DNA of 64,000 nucleotides from Streptomyces antimycoticus (GCF_005405925.1 NZ_BJHV01000001.1:6572001-6636000); one strand, 5' to 3'. Positions 18,265 through 27,269 are shown, counted from the first letter of the stretch. The notes: generated from the letters alone by a model not told the origin. Translations and numbers: made by a program.

Positions 18265-18920
18265 TCAGATCCCCGGCACACGCCGGGCATTGAGATGGGC
18301 GATCTTCTCCTTCGTCCGGCGGGAGGTCGGCCTTCTCGATCGAGGCCACCGCTTCGGCGGTCTCTTCGTACGGGTAGTCGACCGCGAACATGACGGCGTC
18401 GGCCCCGACGGTCAGCACGGCGGCGTGCACGGCCTCCGGGGCCAGTACTCCACTCGTGGTGATCGAGATGTTGCTTCCGATGTACTGCGACGGCATCCGT
18501 TGCAGCGGTGCCTCGACCCGCAGGGTGCGGTAGCGCGAGTCGATGCGGCTGCAGCGGCGGCCGGATCCTGCAAGGGCAGGGCGGCGAAACCGCGGAACCG
18601 TGTCGGGTGCCGGGCGATGGTCCGGGCGAGGAAGTCGTTGGCGAACCTGGCGTGTCGACCGCGGTGGGGGCGTCGGTGTCTGCCTGGATGCCGGGGGCGC
18701 TCGGCGAGAGGACCTGAATGTCGATGCCGTGGGCGTCCATGTCGGGAAGACGGTGTTCCTCGATGTCGCCCAGGCCTCGCCCCCATTGCTCGGCGTACCG
18801 GTCGCTGACCCGGATCAGCGGGGGTGTCCCGGGCTGACGCGCGGCCAGTTCCGGGATGATGAAGGCTTCTTCCAGCGCGATGTAGGTCATGCCGGGGTTC
18901 ATGGCGTCTGTCCGGCTCAT
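18265..18920 (-). pseudogene. Amidohydrolase/decarboxylase, internally deleted and frameshifted
   Basis: Remains of an amidohydrolase_2 enzyme of the resorcylate/dihydroxybenzoate decarboxylase type. The ATG at 18920 overlaps the transporter stop (ATGA). The first frame has MTYIALEEAF and MDAHGIDIQVLS. A shift near 18655 leads to RFANDFLARTIARHPTRFRG in a second frame. A third frame has MPSQYIGSNISITTSGVLAP and DAVMFAVDYPYEE. A last shift gives KEKIAHLNARRVPGI and TGA at 18265. About 120-150 residues that normally carry central metal-binding histidines are missing near 18535. It was probably the last gene of the LysR-controlled operon and is no longer functional. Confidence 0.75.
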
Positions 18921-20269
18921 GGTGTCTGTCCGGCCGCTGACTCCTGGGCGCGCGGCGTGGGAGTGGGACGGCCCTGGTCGCGGGGCGTTCGTCCGTGGCC
19001 GCGGGGCGTTCGTCGCGTTCCTCCGCGGCCGTGGGGCGTCCGTCCGCCGGCCGCCTGGGCGAGGACCGCGCCGAGGACGGCGGGGACGGCGAAGAGGATG
19101 AAGTTCCACCGGGGTGCCAGGTCGGCGGCGAGGAGCCAGCCGCCGAGCGTGGGACCGGCGATCGCGCCGATGCGGCCCACTCCCAGCGCGACGCCCACCG
19201 CGCTGGCCCGCGCTGTCACCGGATACGTGCGGGCAATGTACACATTGAGCAGCCCCTGGACCCCGACCGCGCCGCAGCCGCCGAGGACCACGATGCCGTA
19301 GAGCACCGGCAGTGGCAGCTGGGCGCTCATGCCGACGATCGCGGCGGCTCCGAGGGCGAAACTGGCGGTGACCGCTCCCTTCGATCCGGCACGGTCGGCC
19401 AGCAGTGCCATGGCGAGTCCGCCGACGGTGGCGCCGAGATTCAGCAGGACGAGGAAGGTCTGCGAGGACCGCAGCGGATAGTCCGCGGTCCTCATCAGCT
19501 CCGGCAGCCAGGTGTTCATGCCGAAGATGAGCAGGAACGAAAGGGCTGCCATGGCGCAGAACAGCAGTGTGGTGGTGAGGTACGGCGGCTTCAGCACCAG
19601 CCGTACACCGCGGCTGCCCGGGGCCGGGGCCGACGTGGTCACCGCCCGCTGGTACTCCGTGGACTCGGGCAGCCAGGCGTAGGCCATGGGCAGTACGAGC
19701 AGACCGGCAATCCCGCCGACCAGATACTCCGCATGAAAACTGTGCCCGCTCAGCAATGTGTTGGCGGCGAGGGCCGCGAACGCGCCGCCGATGGGCGTCC
19801 CGCACTGCACGATCCCCGAGTACAGATTCTTCCGTCTGTCAGGGGCGAGTTCGAAGATCAGCGGGGCCATCGCCGGGTAGATCGCACCGGCGCCGAGGCC
19901 GACCACGAAACGGCCCGCACCGAACACGGACGGGAGGGGTGCCGCGGCGCAGGCGAACATCCCGGCGCTGACGAGCGCGGCACTGACCAGGGTCGTCCGG
20001 CGCCGGCCGAACCGGTCGGTGAACTGGCCGACCAGCAGGGAGCCGACGAGCATACCGATCGGCGTGAGGCTGCCCAGCAGGCCGACCAGGGCGACCGTGA
20101 GGTCCCAGGGCCGGTAGTCGAGCAGCAGGGGTGTGGTCGCGCCGAAGGCGACGAGATCGAAGCCTTCCAGCGTCATCACCGCCAGGCCGACGGCGAGTGC
20201 GGTGCCGGTCGGCGTGGACAGGCTCCGGGGCGGTTTCCCGCCGGTGCGGGGGAACGCGGGTGTGCTCAA
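18917..20269 (-). CDS. MFS transporter, aromatic acid:H+ symporter (AAHS) type
   Basis: Twelve-helix permease of 450 residues. The first helix carries GFDLVAFGATTP, and the loop after helix 2 carries GQFTDRFGRRR. Both fit the AAHS branch (PcaK-like 4-hydroxybenzoate or related aromatic-acid carriers). The start is taken at TTG 20269. No better ATG is present and a GGA-rich patch lies about 12 bases upstream. The last 45 residues are Gly/Arg/Pro-rich and hydrophilic. It follows the SDR gene after 180 bases and overlaps the amidohydrolase start, so it sits within a minus-strand catabolic operon. Confidence 0.85.
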   Translation of the reverse strand: MSTPAFPRTGGKPPRSLSTPTGTALAVGLAVMTLEGFDLVAFGATTPLLLDYRPWDLTVALVGLLGSLTPIGMLVGSLLVGQFTDRFGRRRTTLVSAALVSAGMFACAAAPLPSVFGAGRFVVGLGAGAIYPAMAPLIFELAPDRRKNLYSGIVQCGTPIGGAFAALAANTLLSGHSFHAEYLVGGIAGLLVLPMAYAWLPESTEYQRAVTTSAPAPGSRGVRLVLKPPYLTTTLLFCAMAALSFLLIFGMNTWLPELMRTADYPLRSSQTFLVLLNLGATVGGLAMALLADRAGSKGAVTASFALGAAAIVGMSAQLPLPVLYGIVVLGGCGAVGVQGLLNVYIARTYPVTARASAVGVALGVGRIGAIAGPTLGGWLLAADLAPRWNFILFAVPAVLGAVLAQAAGGRTPHGRGGTRRTPRGHGRTPRDQGRPTPTPRAQESAAGQTP

Positions 20270-20448
20270 TGATCCGATTCCGTTCGTCTGAACGTCGGGG
20301 GCCCGAGCGTGATCCGCTGACTCGAGCCCCGACGGCCCGGCGTCTCCGCACCCGGCTCCTCAGGAGCGCGGGCGACGGAGAGCGCGGGGGCGGGGGCCGG
20401 GGGCCATGTGACCTCAGGAGGGTCCGGTGCCCGCGCGCGGCGGATTCC

Positions 20449-21200
20449 TCACGCCCGCCGTCCGCCGTCGACCGACAGGGCGATGCCGGTGATGTAGGAC
20501 GCCGCGTCCGAGCAGAGCCAGACGGCGGCGGCCGCGGCCTCGTCCGGGGTGGCCATCCGGCCGAGCGGCGTGATCGCCTCCTGCATGGCGATCAGGTCGG
20601 TACCGGCTGCCACCCGCTCGAACCCGGGAGTGCGGGTCGGGCCGGGGCAGACGGCGTTGACCCGGATGCGGTCCGGTGCGTAATCGACCGCGGCGACCTT
20701 GGTGAGCCCGACGATGCCGTGCTTGGCGGCCACGTAGGCGGGGGCGGTCGGGATCGCGTACAAGCCGCCGTTGGAGGCGATGTTGACGATCGCGCCGCCC
20801 TCGCGGCGGCGCAGCTCGGGCAGTTCGTACTTCATGCACAGGAAGGTTCCGGCCAGATTGACATGAACCACGCGCTCGAACTCGTCCAGTGTCATCTGCT
20901 CGAGCTGCCGGTGATGGGAGTCCAATCCGGCGTTGTTCACGGCGAAGTCGAGCCCCCGTACTCCGCGACCGTACGCTCGACGGCCGCCCGCACGGAGTGT
21001 TCGTCACCGATGTCGGCGGGGATGGCCAGTGCCTCCCCACCGTCCGTCCTGATCATCTCGGTGGTCTCGGCGGCCGTGCTCTCGTCGATGTCGAGCACGG
21101 CGACCGCGGCGCCGCACCGGGCGAACTCCAGCGCCGCCGCACGGCCGATCCCACTGCCCGCGCCGGTGACCAGCCCCACCTTCCGGGATGCGGCGCTCAT
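20449..21200 (-). CDS. SDR family oxidoreductase, one-base frameshift
   Basis: The ATG at 21200 overlaps the stop of the gene before it (ATGA). The first frame gives the TGAGSGIG cofactor loop and runs to AEYGG. Adding one base to the run 20953-20957 (G5 on the coding strand) continues LDFAVNNAGLDSHH and on to the catalytic set (NIASNGG, YVAAKHG) and CPGPTRTPG. The repaired protein has about 250 residues, normal for a classical SDR. Its place between a Dabb-type protein and an aromatic-acid transporter suggests a dehydrogenase step in catabolism of an aromatic compound. Confidence 0.85.
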
Positions 21201-21514
21201 GCGAGCGGCTCGTGGTTGGCCCAGGCGACCTTGTACGGGTGCCGCGACTGCCAGCGGTGGATGATCTCGTGCAGGCCGGGCGCGGCGAACCCCTTCGCCA
21301 GAGCGTCGATGTCGGCCACGGCGAACTGCACGATCGCGGTCGCGATCAGCGCGGGAATGGCCTCCTCCCCGGGGACGGGAAGGTGGCGGCGGGCCACGAC
21401 CGACTCCACGAAGCCGGTGTCGAGCATGGCCCGTTTGATATCCCCGAGGTATTGGTCGAGCTCCACATCGGGCAGAGGCTGATCGAAGGAGACGATCATC
21501 GTGTGCTGGATCAT
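21197..21514 (-). CDS. Small Dabb/EthD-like alpha-beta barrel protein
   Basis: A 105-residue protein beginning at ATG 21514. The pattern MIVSFDQPLPDVELDQYLGD, a central AIVQFAVADIDALAKGFA and a C-terminal HEIIHRWQSRHPYKVAW fits the dimeric ferredoxin-like fold of stress-responsive Dabb or EthD proteins. Several such proteins assist aromatic catabolic enzymes. It is the first gene of the minus-strand operon, divergent from the LysR gene, with 70 bases between them. It is coupled to the SDR by ATGA. The function is inferred from fold and context only. Confidence 0.65.
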   Translation of the reverse strand: MIQHTMIVSFDQPLPDVELDQYLGDIKRAMLDTGFVESVVARRHLPVPGEEAIPALIATAIVQFAVADIDALAKGFAAPGLHEIIHRWQSRHPYKVAWANHEPLA

Positions 21515-21524
21515 GTGGCAATTC

Positions 21525-21543
21525 TTGCGACCGCTTGTCGCGA
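21525..21543. promoter_or_regulatory. Inverted repeat in the LysR/operon gap, likely LysR site
   Basis: TTGCGAC, five bases, GTCGCGA: a 7-5-7 repeat with one mismatch, lying in the 70-base gap between the divergent LysR gene and the catabolic operon. Its position and shape suit a LysR-type recognition site controlling both directions. Confidence 0.55.
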
Positions 21544-21584
21544 GTGTCCAAGATCAGTATGGAATTCGGCGATAACCTACAGGC

Positions 21585-22490
21585 ATGGTTGAACTGGAGA
21601 CCCGCGAGCTCGAGTACTTCGTCGCAGTCGCCGACGAGCTGCATTTCGGCCGGGCCGCCGCCCGGCTCTCGATCGCCCAGCCGGCGCTGTCGAAGGCGAT
21701 CCGACGGATCGAGACCCGCCTCGGCGTCCCGCTGTTCCTCCGCTCCAGCCGACACGTCGAGCTCACACCGGCCGGGGAAGCGTTGCAGGAACACGGACGG
21801 CACGCGCTCAACGCGGTCGCCGCCGCCGTCCGCAGCGCCCGGCGTGCCGTCGACACCGAGGCTCACCTGCGGCTCGTGCTCAAGCCGGGCGGTGACGCCG
21901 GTCTGCTGTCCGGGATCCTGGCCGAGTACGCCCACCAGCCCGATGCCCGCCGGGTCGACATCCTCTTCAGCGGCCCCGCCGACCGCACCGACTTCCTGCT
22001 CGACGGCCGGGCCGACGTCGGCCTGCTCTACGTACCGTTCGACGATCTCGACGGCCTGGACCACGAGACGCTCCACGCCGAGGAGCGGGTGGCCATCGTC
22101 CCCACCGCACACCGCCTGGCCGGGCTCGCTTCGGTACGGATGGCCGACCTGGAGGGCGAGACACTGCCGCGCTGGAAGGGCGTGCCCGGGGGCGACGGCA
22201 CCGGTCCGGAGGTCGCCGACGTGGTCCAGCTGCTCCAGATGATCAAAGTGAGCCGGATGATCGGGGTACTTCCCCGGTCGCTCGTCGAACCGCTCCCGCC
22301 CGGCCTGGTCGGTGTACCGGTATCCGACGCGCCGCCCAGCCGCCTCGTGCTCGCCTGGAACGAACAGGACCGCCGCCCGCTGCTCGCCTCGTTCGTGGCC
22401 GCGGCGCTGAGGGTTCCGCCCAGAATGGCCGGCATGGTCGGGGCTGACGCGTCAGGGGCGACCTTGACGTCGGGGCAAGAGGGCGTCTGA
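21585..22490 (+). CDS. LysR family transcriptional regulator
   Basis: A 301-residue regulator. The N-terminal winged helix starts [18 protein letters not shown] and includes [12 protein letters not shown] and LTPAG. The ligand-binding domain follows, with [12 protein letters not shown] and [12 protein letters not shown]. The ATG at 21585 is 70 bases from the divergent operon (Dabb protein, SDR, AAHS transporter, decayed amidohydrolase), so it most likely activates that operon in response to an aromatic acid. A short GC hairpin follows its stop. Confidence 0.9.
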   Translation: MVELETRELEYFVAVADELHFGRAAARLSIAQPALSKAIRRIETRLGVPLFLRSSRHVELTPAGEALQEHGRHALNAVAAAVRSARRAVDTEAHLRLVLKPGGDAGLLSGILAEYAHQPDARRVDILFSGPADRTDFLLDGRADVGLLYVPFDDLDGLDHETLHAEERVAIVPTAHRLAGLASVRMADLEGETLPRWKGVPGGDGTGPEVADVVQLLQMIKVSRMIGVLPRSLVEPLPPGLVGVPVSDAPPSRLVLAWNEQDRRPLLASFVAAALRVPPRMAGMVGADASGATLTSGQEGV

Positions 22491-22540
22491 GCCCCCTTGC
22501 GGGGGGTGCCGCCAGCGTGCTGGGGCGGTGCCGGGAAGGG

Positions 22541-22564
22541 AGTGGTACGTTATTCAGTACCACT
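22541..22564. promoter_or_regulatory. Operator palindrome before yefM-yoeB
   Basis: AGTGGTAC, eight bases, GTACCACT: perfect 8-bp arms 19 bases before the yefM ATG. The spacer GTTATTCA is A+T-rich, so the site probably overlaps the promoter. YefM-YoeB complexes autoregulate by binding such palindromes. Confidence 0.75.
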
Positions 22565-22582
22565 GTCGGAAAGGGTCAGGTC

Positions 22583-22867
22583 ATGTCGATAACTGCGAGC
22601 GAAGCCCGCAAGGCTCTCTTTCCGCTGATCAAGAAGGTCAACGACGATCACGAGGCAATCGAGATCGTCTCCAAGCATGGCAACGCCGTGCTTGTCTCGG
22701 CCGAGGACTACGCGGCGCTGCGCGAGGGCTCGTACCTGTTGCGCTCGCCCGCGAACGCACGCCGACTGCTCAAGGCGTACGAGAACGCGCTGGGCAACAT
22801 CAACGTGTCGGAGCGGGAGCTGATCGACCCCGACTCGCCGGATGCGGCCGGCGAGGGTGCTGCGTGA
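22583..22867 (+). CDS. yefM: Antitoxin YefM (Phd/YefM family)
   Basis: A 94-residue antitoxin. The DNA-binding N-terminus [20 protein letters not shown] and the strand [20 protein letters not shown] are close to E. coli YefM. The C-terminal tail is acidic (LIDPDSPD) and is the toxin-wrapping part. The start at ATG 22583 follows GGTCAGG. The stop overlaps the toxin start as GTGA, fixing stoichiometry by coupling. An 8-8-8 palindrome lies just upstream and likely mediates autorepression. Confidence 0.93.
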   Translation: MSITASEARKALFPLIKKVNDDHEAIEIVSKHGNAVLVSAEDYAALREGSYLLRSPANARRLLKAYENALGNINVSERELIDPDSPDAAGEGAA

Positions 22868-23118
22868 GGCTTGTCTTCGAGGATCAGGGCTGGGAGGACT
22901 ACACGTCCTGGCTCAAGAACGATCGCAAGATGCTGGCTCGGATCAACAGGCTCATTGAGGACGTCAAGCGCGACCCCTTCGCGGGGATCGGCAAGCCCGA
23001 GCCGCTCAAGTACCACTTGCCCGGAGCGTGGTCGAGGCGGATCGACGACGAGCACCGCTTGGTCTACCTGGTCACGGACAAGGAGATCGTGATCCTCGCG
23101 GCTCGCTACCACTACTGA
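22864..23118 (+). CDS. yoeB: Toxin YoeB, ribosome-dependent mRNA endonuclease
   Basis: An 84-residue toxin, the same length as E. coli YoeB. Recognisable blocks are [23 protein letters not shown] and the C-terminal RYHY. The Glu in KPEP, the Arg in EHRL and the penultimate His (83) are the known catalytic residues, and Tyr84 is also kept. It cleaves mRNA in the ribosomal A site when free of YefM. The GTG at 22864 overlaps the antitoxin stop. No truncation or missing residue is seen, so the module should be active. Confidence 0.93.
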   Translation: MRLVFEDQGWEDYTSWLKNDRKMLARINRLIEDVKRDPFAGIGKPEPLKYHLPGAWSRRIDDEHRLVYLVTDKEIVILAARYHY

Positions 23119-23244
23119 CTGGAGCCCCGACCGGGCCGGTCGTAGGGATCGTGAGGGACGACCCAGGGAGTGCCAGAGCCTGTGGACTCCCGCACCCGCA
23201 GGGCGACCGGCAAGCACACGATCGCTCGCGCGCAAATCCGTCCG

Positions 23245-23275
23245 CAGAACCTTCGGGAAGTTCCCGAAGGTTCTG
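23245..23275. repeat. 31-bp perfect palindrome
   Basis: CAGAACCTTCGGGAA, one central G, then the exact reverse complement. It lies 127 bases after yoeB. It has no following T tract. It also reads as spaced GAA/TTC blocks. It could be a terminator for the toxin operon or a protein site. Confidence 0.8.
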
Positions 23276-23376
23276 AATTCCTGGCGCTGGCTGGAATTAC
23301 TTACGCGATGCTTGTGCAGGTCGAAGGTCTGTGTCGAATGTTCCGCCTTCGACGTGCGACGACGAACGCTGAAGTG

Positions 23377-23411
23377 CGAAGGGGCCGGGCCGTGTGGTCC
23401 GGCCCCCTTCG
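23377..23411. terminator. Hairpin 3' of the Uma2 remnant
   Basis: CGAAGGGGCCGG pairs with CCGGCCCCCTTCG with one bulged base and a ten-base loop. It lies 17 bases beyond the Uma2 stop on the minus strand. Confidence 0.65.
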
Positions 23412-23427
23412 GGTTCCCTTGGATTCC

Positions 23428-23885
23428 TCAGCTGCTTTGGTTCGGTAGAAGCTCGCTCAGCTCGACCTTGACCTTGAGCGGGACGGGCCGTTCCAGTGGC
23501 TGCCGGAAGATTTCGGCGTCCGCGCACCGCGACCGCACGGTCAAGCTGCGCAAGTACGCGGAGGCGAGGATCCCGCACTACTGGTGCGTGGAGGAAGAAG
23601 ACCGCGCGCCCGTCGTACACGTAGATCGGGCTCCGGGCGATTACGGGCGTCAAGGCGGATCGTCATCTCCAGTTCGGCCTCGAAACCATCTGAGCCCTGT
23701 TCCATCAGCGCGGTGGTCAGGGCGGTGACGAGTCGGCTGTGCCACCACCGCTGGGGCGACATCCTGAAGACGAGAGCTCCGTCGATCAGCTCGGTGTGAC
23801 GCGGCGCCTCGGGGAGGCGGTCCAGGTCCTCCGCGAACCAGCCTTCCGGGCGGGGCGGTCGCATCCAGGCGGGCGGGGTGGGCAT
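23428..23885 (-). pseudogene. Uma2 family endonuclease, rearranged with an inverted inner segment
   Basis: The first 80 or so codons, from ATG 23885 on the minus strand, give an Uma2/DUF820 N-terminus (HTELIDGALVFRMSPQRWW, then RLDARNRPEPDL). The last 30 codons, 23428-23520 on the minus strand, give the family end (PVPLKVKVELSELL). Between them, at about 23527-23640, the family middle is readable only on the plus strand (KLRKYAEARIPHYWCVEEED, then RAPVVHV). Some 30 residues of the nuclease core (VVEVVSP region) are absent. The gene has therefore undergone an inversion plus deletion and is not functional as it stands. Confidence 0.75.
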
Positions 23886-23937
23886 GGCTCGACCGTAGCC
23901 ACGTGGAAGGACATCGGTCACGGGTCGCCCGCAGCCG

Positions 23938-25404
23938 TCACGGCTTCTTCGGCTTGCCCTCGCCGTACAGCCAGACATCGAAGAGGCGGGTCAGATCCTT
24001 CCCCGACGTGCGTTCGCACAGCTCGATGAACTGCTTCGTATCCGCGTTGCCGTGCCGGTGGTCCTTCAGCCAGGTGCGGAGGATGGAGAAGAAGGTCTTG
24101 TCGCCGACGGCCCGGCGGAGCTGGTGCAGCACCATCGCGCCGCGGCCGTAGACGGGCGGGTCGGAGACGCTGGCGACGGTCGGGGGGTCGGCGGGTGGGA
24201 AGTCCCAGATGCCCTCGCTCTCGTCGTCGGTGCCGTCGTAGAAGTCGTCGAAGATCTGCTGGGCGGTGCGGCCGTCGTGGTCCTCCTCCCACAGCCACTC
24301 GGCGTAGGTCGCGAAGCCCTCGTTGAGCCACATGTCCTTCCAGACCCGGGGGGTGACCGAATCGCCGAACCACTGGTGGGCGAGCTCGTGCACGACGAGC
24401 GTCTTGTCCGGGGCCGTGTCGAAGTACGGCTTGGTCTGGGTCTCCAGGGCGTAGCCGAGGCCGGGGAGGTGGTCGACGACGGCGCCGGTGGAGGGGAAGG
24501 GGTACGGGCCGAAGGTGCGGGTCTCCCAGGTGATGACGTCGTCGACCTGGGCGGTGATGTTCTTGGCGCGTTCGGCCTCGGTGGGGTCGACGGCGACGTA
24601 GACGGGCAGGCCCTTGCCGGTGGCCGTGGTGCGGACGCCGAAGCGGCCGATGGCGACGGTGGCCAGATAGCTCGCCATGGGTTCGCCCATGTGCCACCGG
24701 AAGGTGGTGCGGCGGTCGCGGGTCTGCCGGCCCTTCAGCTCACCGTTGGAGACGGCGGTGTAGCCCTCGGGAACGGTGACGGCGATGTCGTAGGCGGCCT
24801 TGTCGGAGGGGTGGTGGTTGCCGGGGAACCAGGTCATCGAGCCGGTCGGCTCGCCGAGCGCCACGGCGCCGTCGTCGGTGCGGATCCATCCCTCCTTCCC
24901 GGTGTCCTCGCCGGTGAGGGTCTTCGGCTTGCCGTCGTAGACGACGGTGGCCGTGAAGGTGCGGCCCTTGGGGAGGGCCGATGCGGGGGTGAGGATCAGC
25001 TCGGTGCCGCTGCGGGTGGCCTTGGCGGGGCGGTCGTTCACCGTGGCCTTCCGCACCGCCAGCCCGGCGAGGTCGAGGTGGAAGGAGCGCAGGGCCTGGT
25101 CCGCGTGGGAGGTGATCCGGGCGGTGCCCCGCAGGTGGCGGGTGCCGGGTGTGTAGTCGAGGGCCAGACGGTAGCTCCGCACGTCGTAGCCGCCGTTGCC
25201 GAGCCGGGGGAAGAGCGCGTCGCCGACCCCCGCGGTACCGGCTCCGGCACGGGACGCCCCGGCCGCGCCCTGCGCCCCGGAGCCACCGGTGCAGCCCGCG
25301 ACGCACAGCGCCAGGAGCAGCACGCCGGGCAGCACCCGCGAGATGCGGCGAACGGGCCTGGGCGCCACGCGGTGGGGCTCCGAGGCGAGCGGTTCGTCGT
25401 CCAT
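23938..25404 (-). CDS. M1 family zinc aminopeptidase, lipoprotein
   Basis: A 488-residue exported metallopeptidase. A basic start and hydrophobic helix end in the lipobox VAGC at about residue 38, so it should be anchored outside the membrane. The M1 N-terminal beta domain is followed by the zinc motif HELAHQWFG and, 18 residues after the second His, the third ligand Glu in NEGFATYAEWLWEE. The C-terminal helical ERAP-like domain is absent, as in short actinobacterial members. It starts at ATG 25404. A weak purine-rich patch precedes it. It probably trims peptides at the cell surface. Confidence 0.9.
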   Translation of the reverse strand: MDDEPLASEPHRVAPRPVRRISRVLPGVLLLALCVAGCTGGSGAQGAAGASRAGAGTAGVGDALFPRLGNGGYDVRSYRLALDYTPGTRHLRGTARITSHADQALRSFHLDLAGLAVRKATVNDRPAKATRSGTELILTPASALPKGRTFTATVVYDGKPKTLTGEDTGKEGWIRTDDGAVALGEPTGSMTWFPGNHHPSDKAAYDIAVTVPEGYTAVSNGELKGRQTRDRRTTFRWHMGEPMASYLATVAIGRFGVRTTATGKGLPVYVAVDPTEAERAKNITAQVDDVITWETRTFGPYPFPSTGAVVDHLPGLGYALETQTKPYFDTAPDKTLVVHELAHQWFGDSVTPRVWKDMWLNEGFATYAEWLWEEDHDGRTAQQIFDDFYDGTDDESEGIWDFPPADPPTVASVSDPPVYGRGAMVLHQLRRAVGDKTFFSILRTWLKDHRHGNADTKQFIELCERTSGKDLTRLFDVWLYGEGKPKKP

Positions 25405-25521
25405 CGCGGTCCCTACGCTTCGGCGGCTGCTGTCAGGAGAGTAACGGCCGCCGGGGCCCGCCCGGCGGAGATCCAGGGCCGCCCGGCGGACATCAGGACC
25501 GGCCCCGCGCCGCCCCCACGA

Positions 25522-26330
25522 TCAGCGTGACCTCTCGGACACACCGCGGTGGGCAGCCCACGCCCGTGCTGCGTCGGCCATGTCCGCCAACCAGGCCGCG
25601 TCGGGGTGCCGGTCCGCATGTGACTCGCTCATATGGAGGGTGGCCGCGGCGAAAGCGTCGATGGCGGCTGCGTCCGCGTTCATCCACGCCTTGCACCCAG
25701 ACGCCCATCCCTCGGCCTCCTTGGCGGAGTGTCCGGCCGCGATGAGCTGCACGACGAGGCACGCGGGGTCGATGAATCCAGCCCCGCGGGTGGGCCACGA
25801 CCAGTCCACCGCCCAGGCTCGCTCTTTCCCGATCACGAAGTTGTCCGGGTTGACGTCGGTGAAGAGAAGCGTCTCGCCTTCGAACAGCTTGGCGTCCCCT
25901 CGCCGGCGAACCGGTTCCAGCGGGTCTCCGACCAGTCGTATGCCTGAGCCGGCAGTCGGAGGCCCCCGATCCGGTCGAGGAGGTCGACCACCGCAGGAAG
26001 GTCGGGGGAGTCCGGTGTGAAGTCCGACGATCGTCCTTCCAGGACCTCGAAGCCGAGTGCGGTCCACTCCTCGTCCTCGGCGTACCACCACAGCTTCGGC
26101 GAGACGGCCCGTACCAAGGGATTGACCAGTCGCTCCCGGACCATGGAGGCGCGTCGGCCACGTGACTGGTTGCGGCACGCTTTGACGAAGACCGGGCCGT
26201 GTTCACACCTGACGATGGCGGTGACGTCCGAGCCGTTTCCCCGCGAGGTGGGTTGGACCTCGTATCGTTCGCCGGTGTGTGGGCGCACCAGCGCCCACAG
26301 CGCTTCAGTATGGGGCGAGCCGTTGTCCAT
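25522..26330 (-). CDS. APH-fold phosphotransferase linked to a radical SAM gene, one-base frameshift
   Basis: Kinase of the aminoglycoside phosphotransferase fold. The ATG at 26330 has GAGGAA upstream and overlaps the radical SAM stop as TGATG. The first frame has the nucleotide-binding strand GPVFVKAC and runs to NRFAGEG. Adding one base at the run 25896-25899 continues DAKLFEGETLLFTDVNPDNF, which is the catalytic loop with Asp and Asn, then AVDWSWP as the metal-binding Asp. The usual His before the catalytic Asp is Thr here. The repaired length is about 269 residues. Coupling to the radical SAM gene suggests it acts on the same product, or gives self-protection. The substrate is unknown. 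Confidence 0.75.
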
Positions 26331-27213
26331 CAGTTCCTCGGGCTGCATGAGCTGCTCGGATAACCGGGGGAGCATTCCCCGTCTCCCACGGGGTCGCATT
26401 CGTCATCGTCCTCGTCCTCACCTTTCGCGACCGCGCCACGAATGGACGCGCGTGCTTCGGCCATGACGGGACCGCTGAGAATAGCGGCCAGTGGGGAGCG
26501 CCGGACGTCTCCGACGCCCATTGTGCCGGCGGAGAATACGCACGGGGACACGTTGCCGTCCGGGCCGACGGAAGCCTTGCCGATGCCGCATCGTCCGCAC
26601 AGGCCGGAGGGCTCTGGGACCCGCCCGTGCGCTCCCCTCCCGAAGGGGCGCACGTGATCCAGGCCGACGCGCTTCACCCCGAGAGCTTCGAGCTCCCGCC
26701 GCGCCGCCTCGACACGCTGTACCTCGGAGGCAGCGACGATCCCGACACGCAGGGAAATACCGAGCCGTAAGGCGTTCTTGATGTTGGTCAGGGTGCGGGT
26801 GTGGCTGGAGCGTCCGGTCATCGCATTGTGCTCAACGGCCCGATCCGAGTAGTACGACGTTGCCACGGAGACTCCCTCGCGCCCGAGCAGTTCCCACCAC
26901 TTGTCCGAGACGTGCACGAGATTGCTGTAGACCTCGACGCCGAGGCCCAGGGACAGCGCCCGTTCGACGATGGCCGGACCGTCCGGGTGCATCGTCGGCT
27001 CGCCTCCGATCAACTGCACACGGCGTACGCCACACCCGGCCCCTGGTCGAGAACGGTGAACCAGTCCTCACGCGTCATGGTGCCGTGCGTTCCGTCCGGG
27101 CCCGAGCTGTTGAAGCAGTGGCCGCAGGCGAGTTGGCATTTGCGCGTCAGGTCCAGCCACAGGAATTGAGTGGTGCTCTTCTTCGCAATCGTTGTATCGA
27201 TGACCGTTGCCAT
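26330..27213 (-). CDS. Radical SAM/SPASM domain protein, one-base frameshift
   Basis: The ATG at 27213 lies nine bases after GAGAGGGG. The first frame has the cluster motif CQLACGHC (CX3CX2C). Adding a base at the run 27040-27043 continues CGVRRVQLIGGEPTMHPD, including the GGEP SAM-binding loop. The C-terminal part has a SPASM-like Cys set (LCGRCGIGKASVGPDG, SPCVF) and ends with an unusual Cys-rich tail (ECSPGYPSSSCSPRN). The repaired length is about 294 residues. SPASM proteins often modify ribosomal peptides, but no obvious precursor gene is next to it. It is co-transcribed with a HATPase upstream and an APH-fold kinase downstream. Confidence 0.8.
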
Positions 27214-27269
27214 ACGTCATGGCCCCTCTCGTCGTTCGTTGATGTGGGAGGTGGTTCCGAGGAGGTGGT

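Larger units (their letters stand above)
23119..23427. other. Non-coding gap with two strong inverted repeats
   Basis: No gene with family features was found here. The stretch holds a 31-bp perfect palindrome (23245-23275), a looser repeat GTCGAAGG/CCTTCGAC around 23317-23361 and a terminator hairpin (23377-23411). Confidence 0.6.

Noticed and set aside
23245..23275. Heat-shock element because of GAA/TTC blocks
   Set aside because: That element belongs to eukaryotic heat-shock factor. In bacteria the resemblance comes from the palindrome itself.
23170..23448. Plus-strand frame over the gap after yoeB
   Set aside because: It runs through the perfect palindrome and the terminator hairpin and has no domain or ribosome site.
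25413..25619. Possible precursor peptide downstream of the APH-fold kinase (ATG with SAGRPWISAGRAP)
   Set aside because: It has an internal GCCGGGCGG repeat but no ribosome site and no leader-core look. Support is too weak to call a RiPP precursor.
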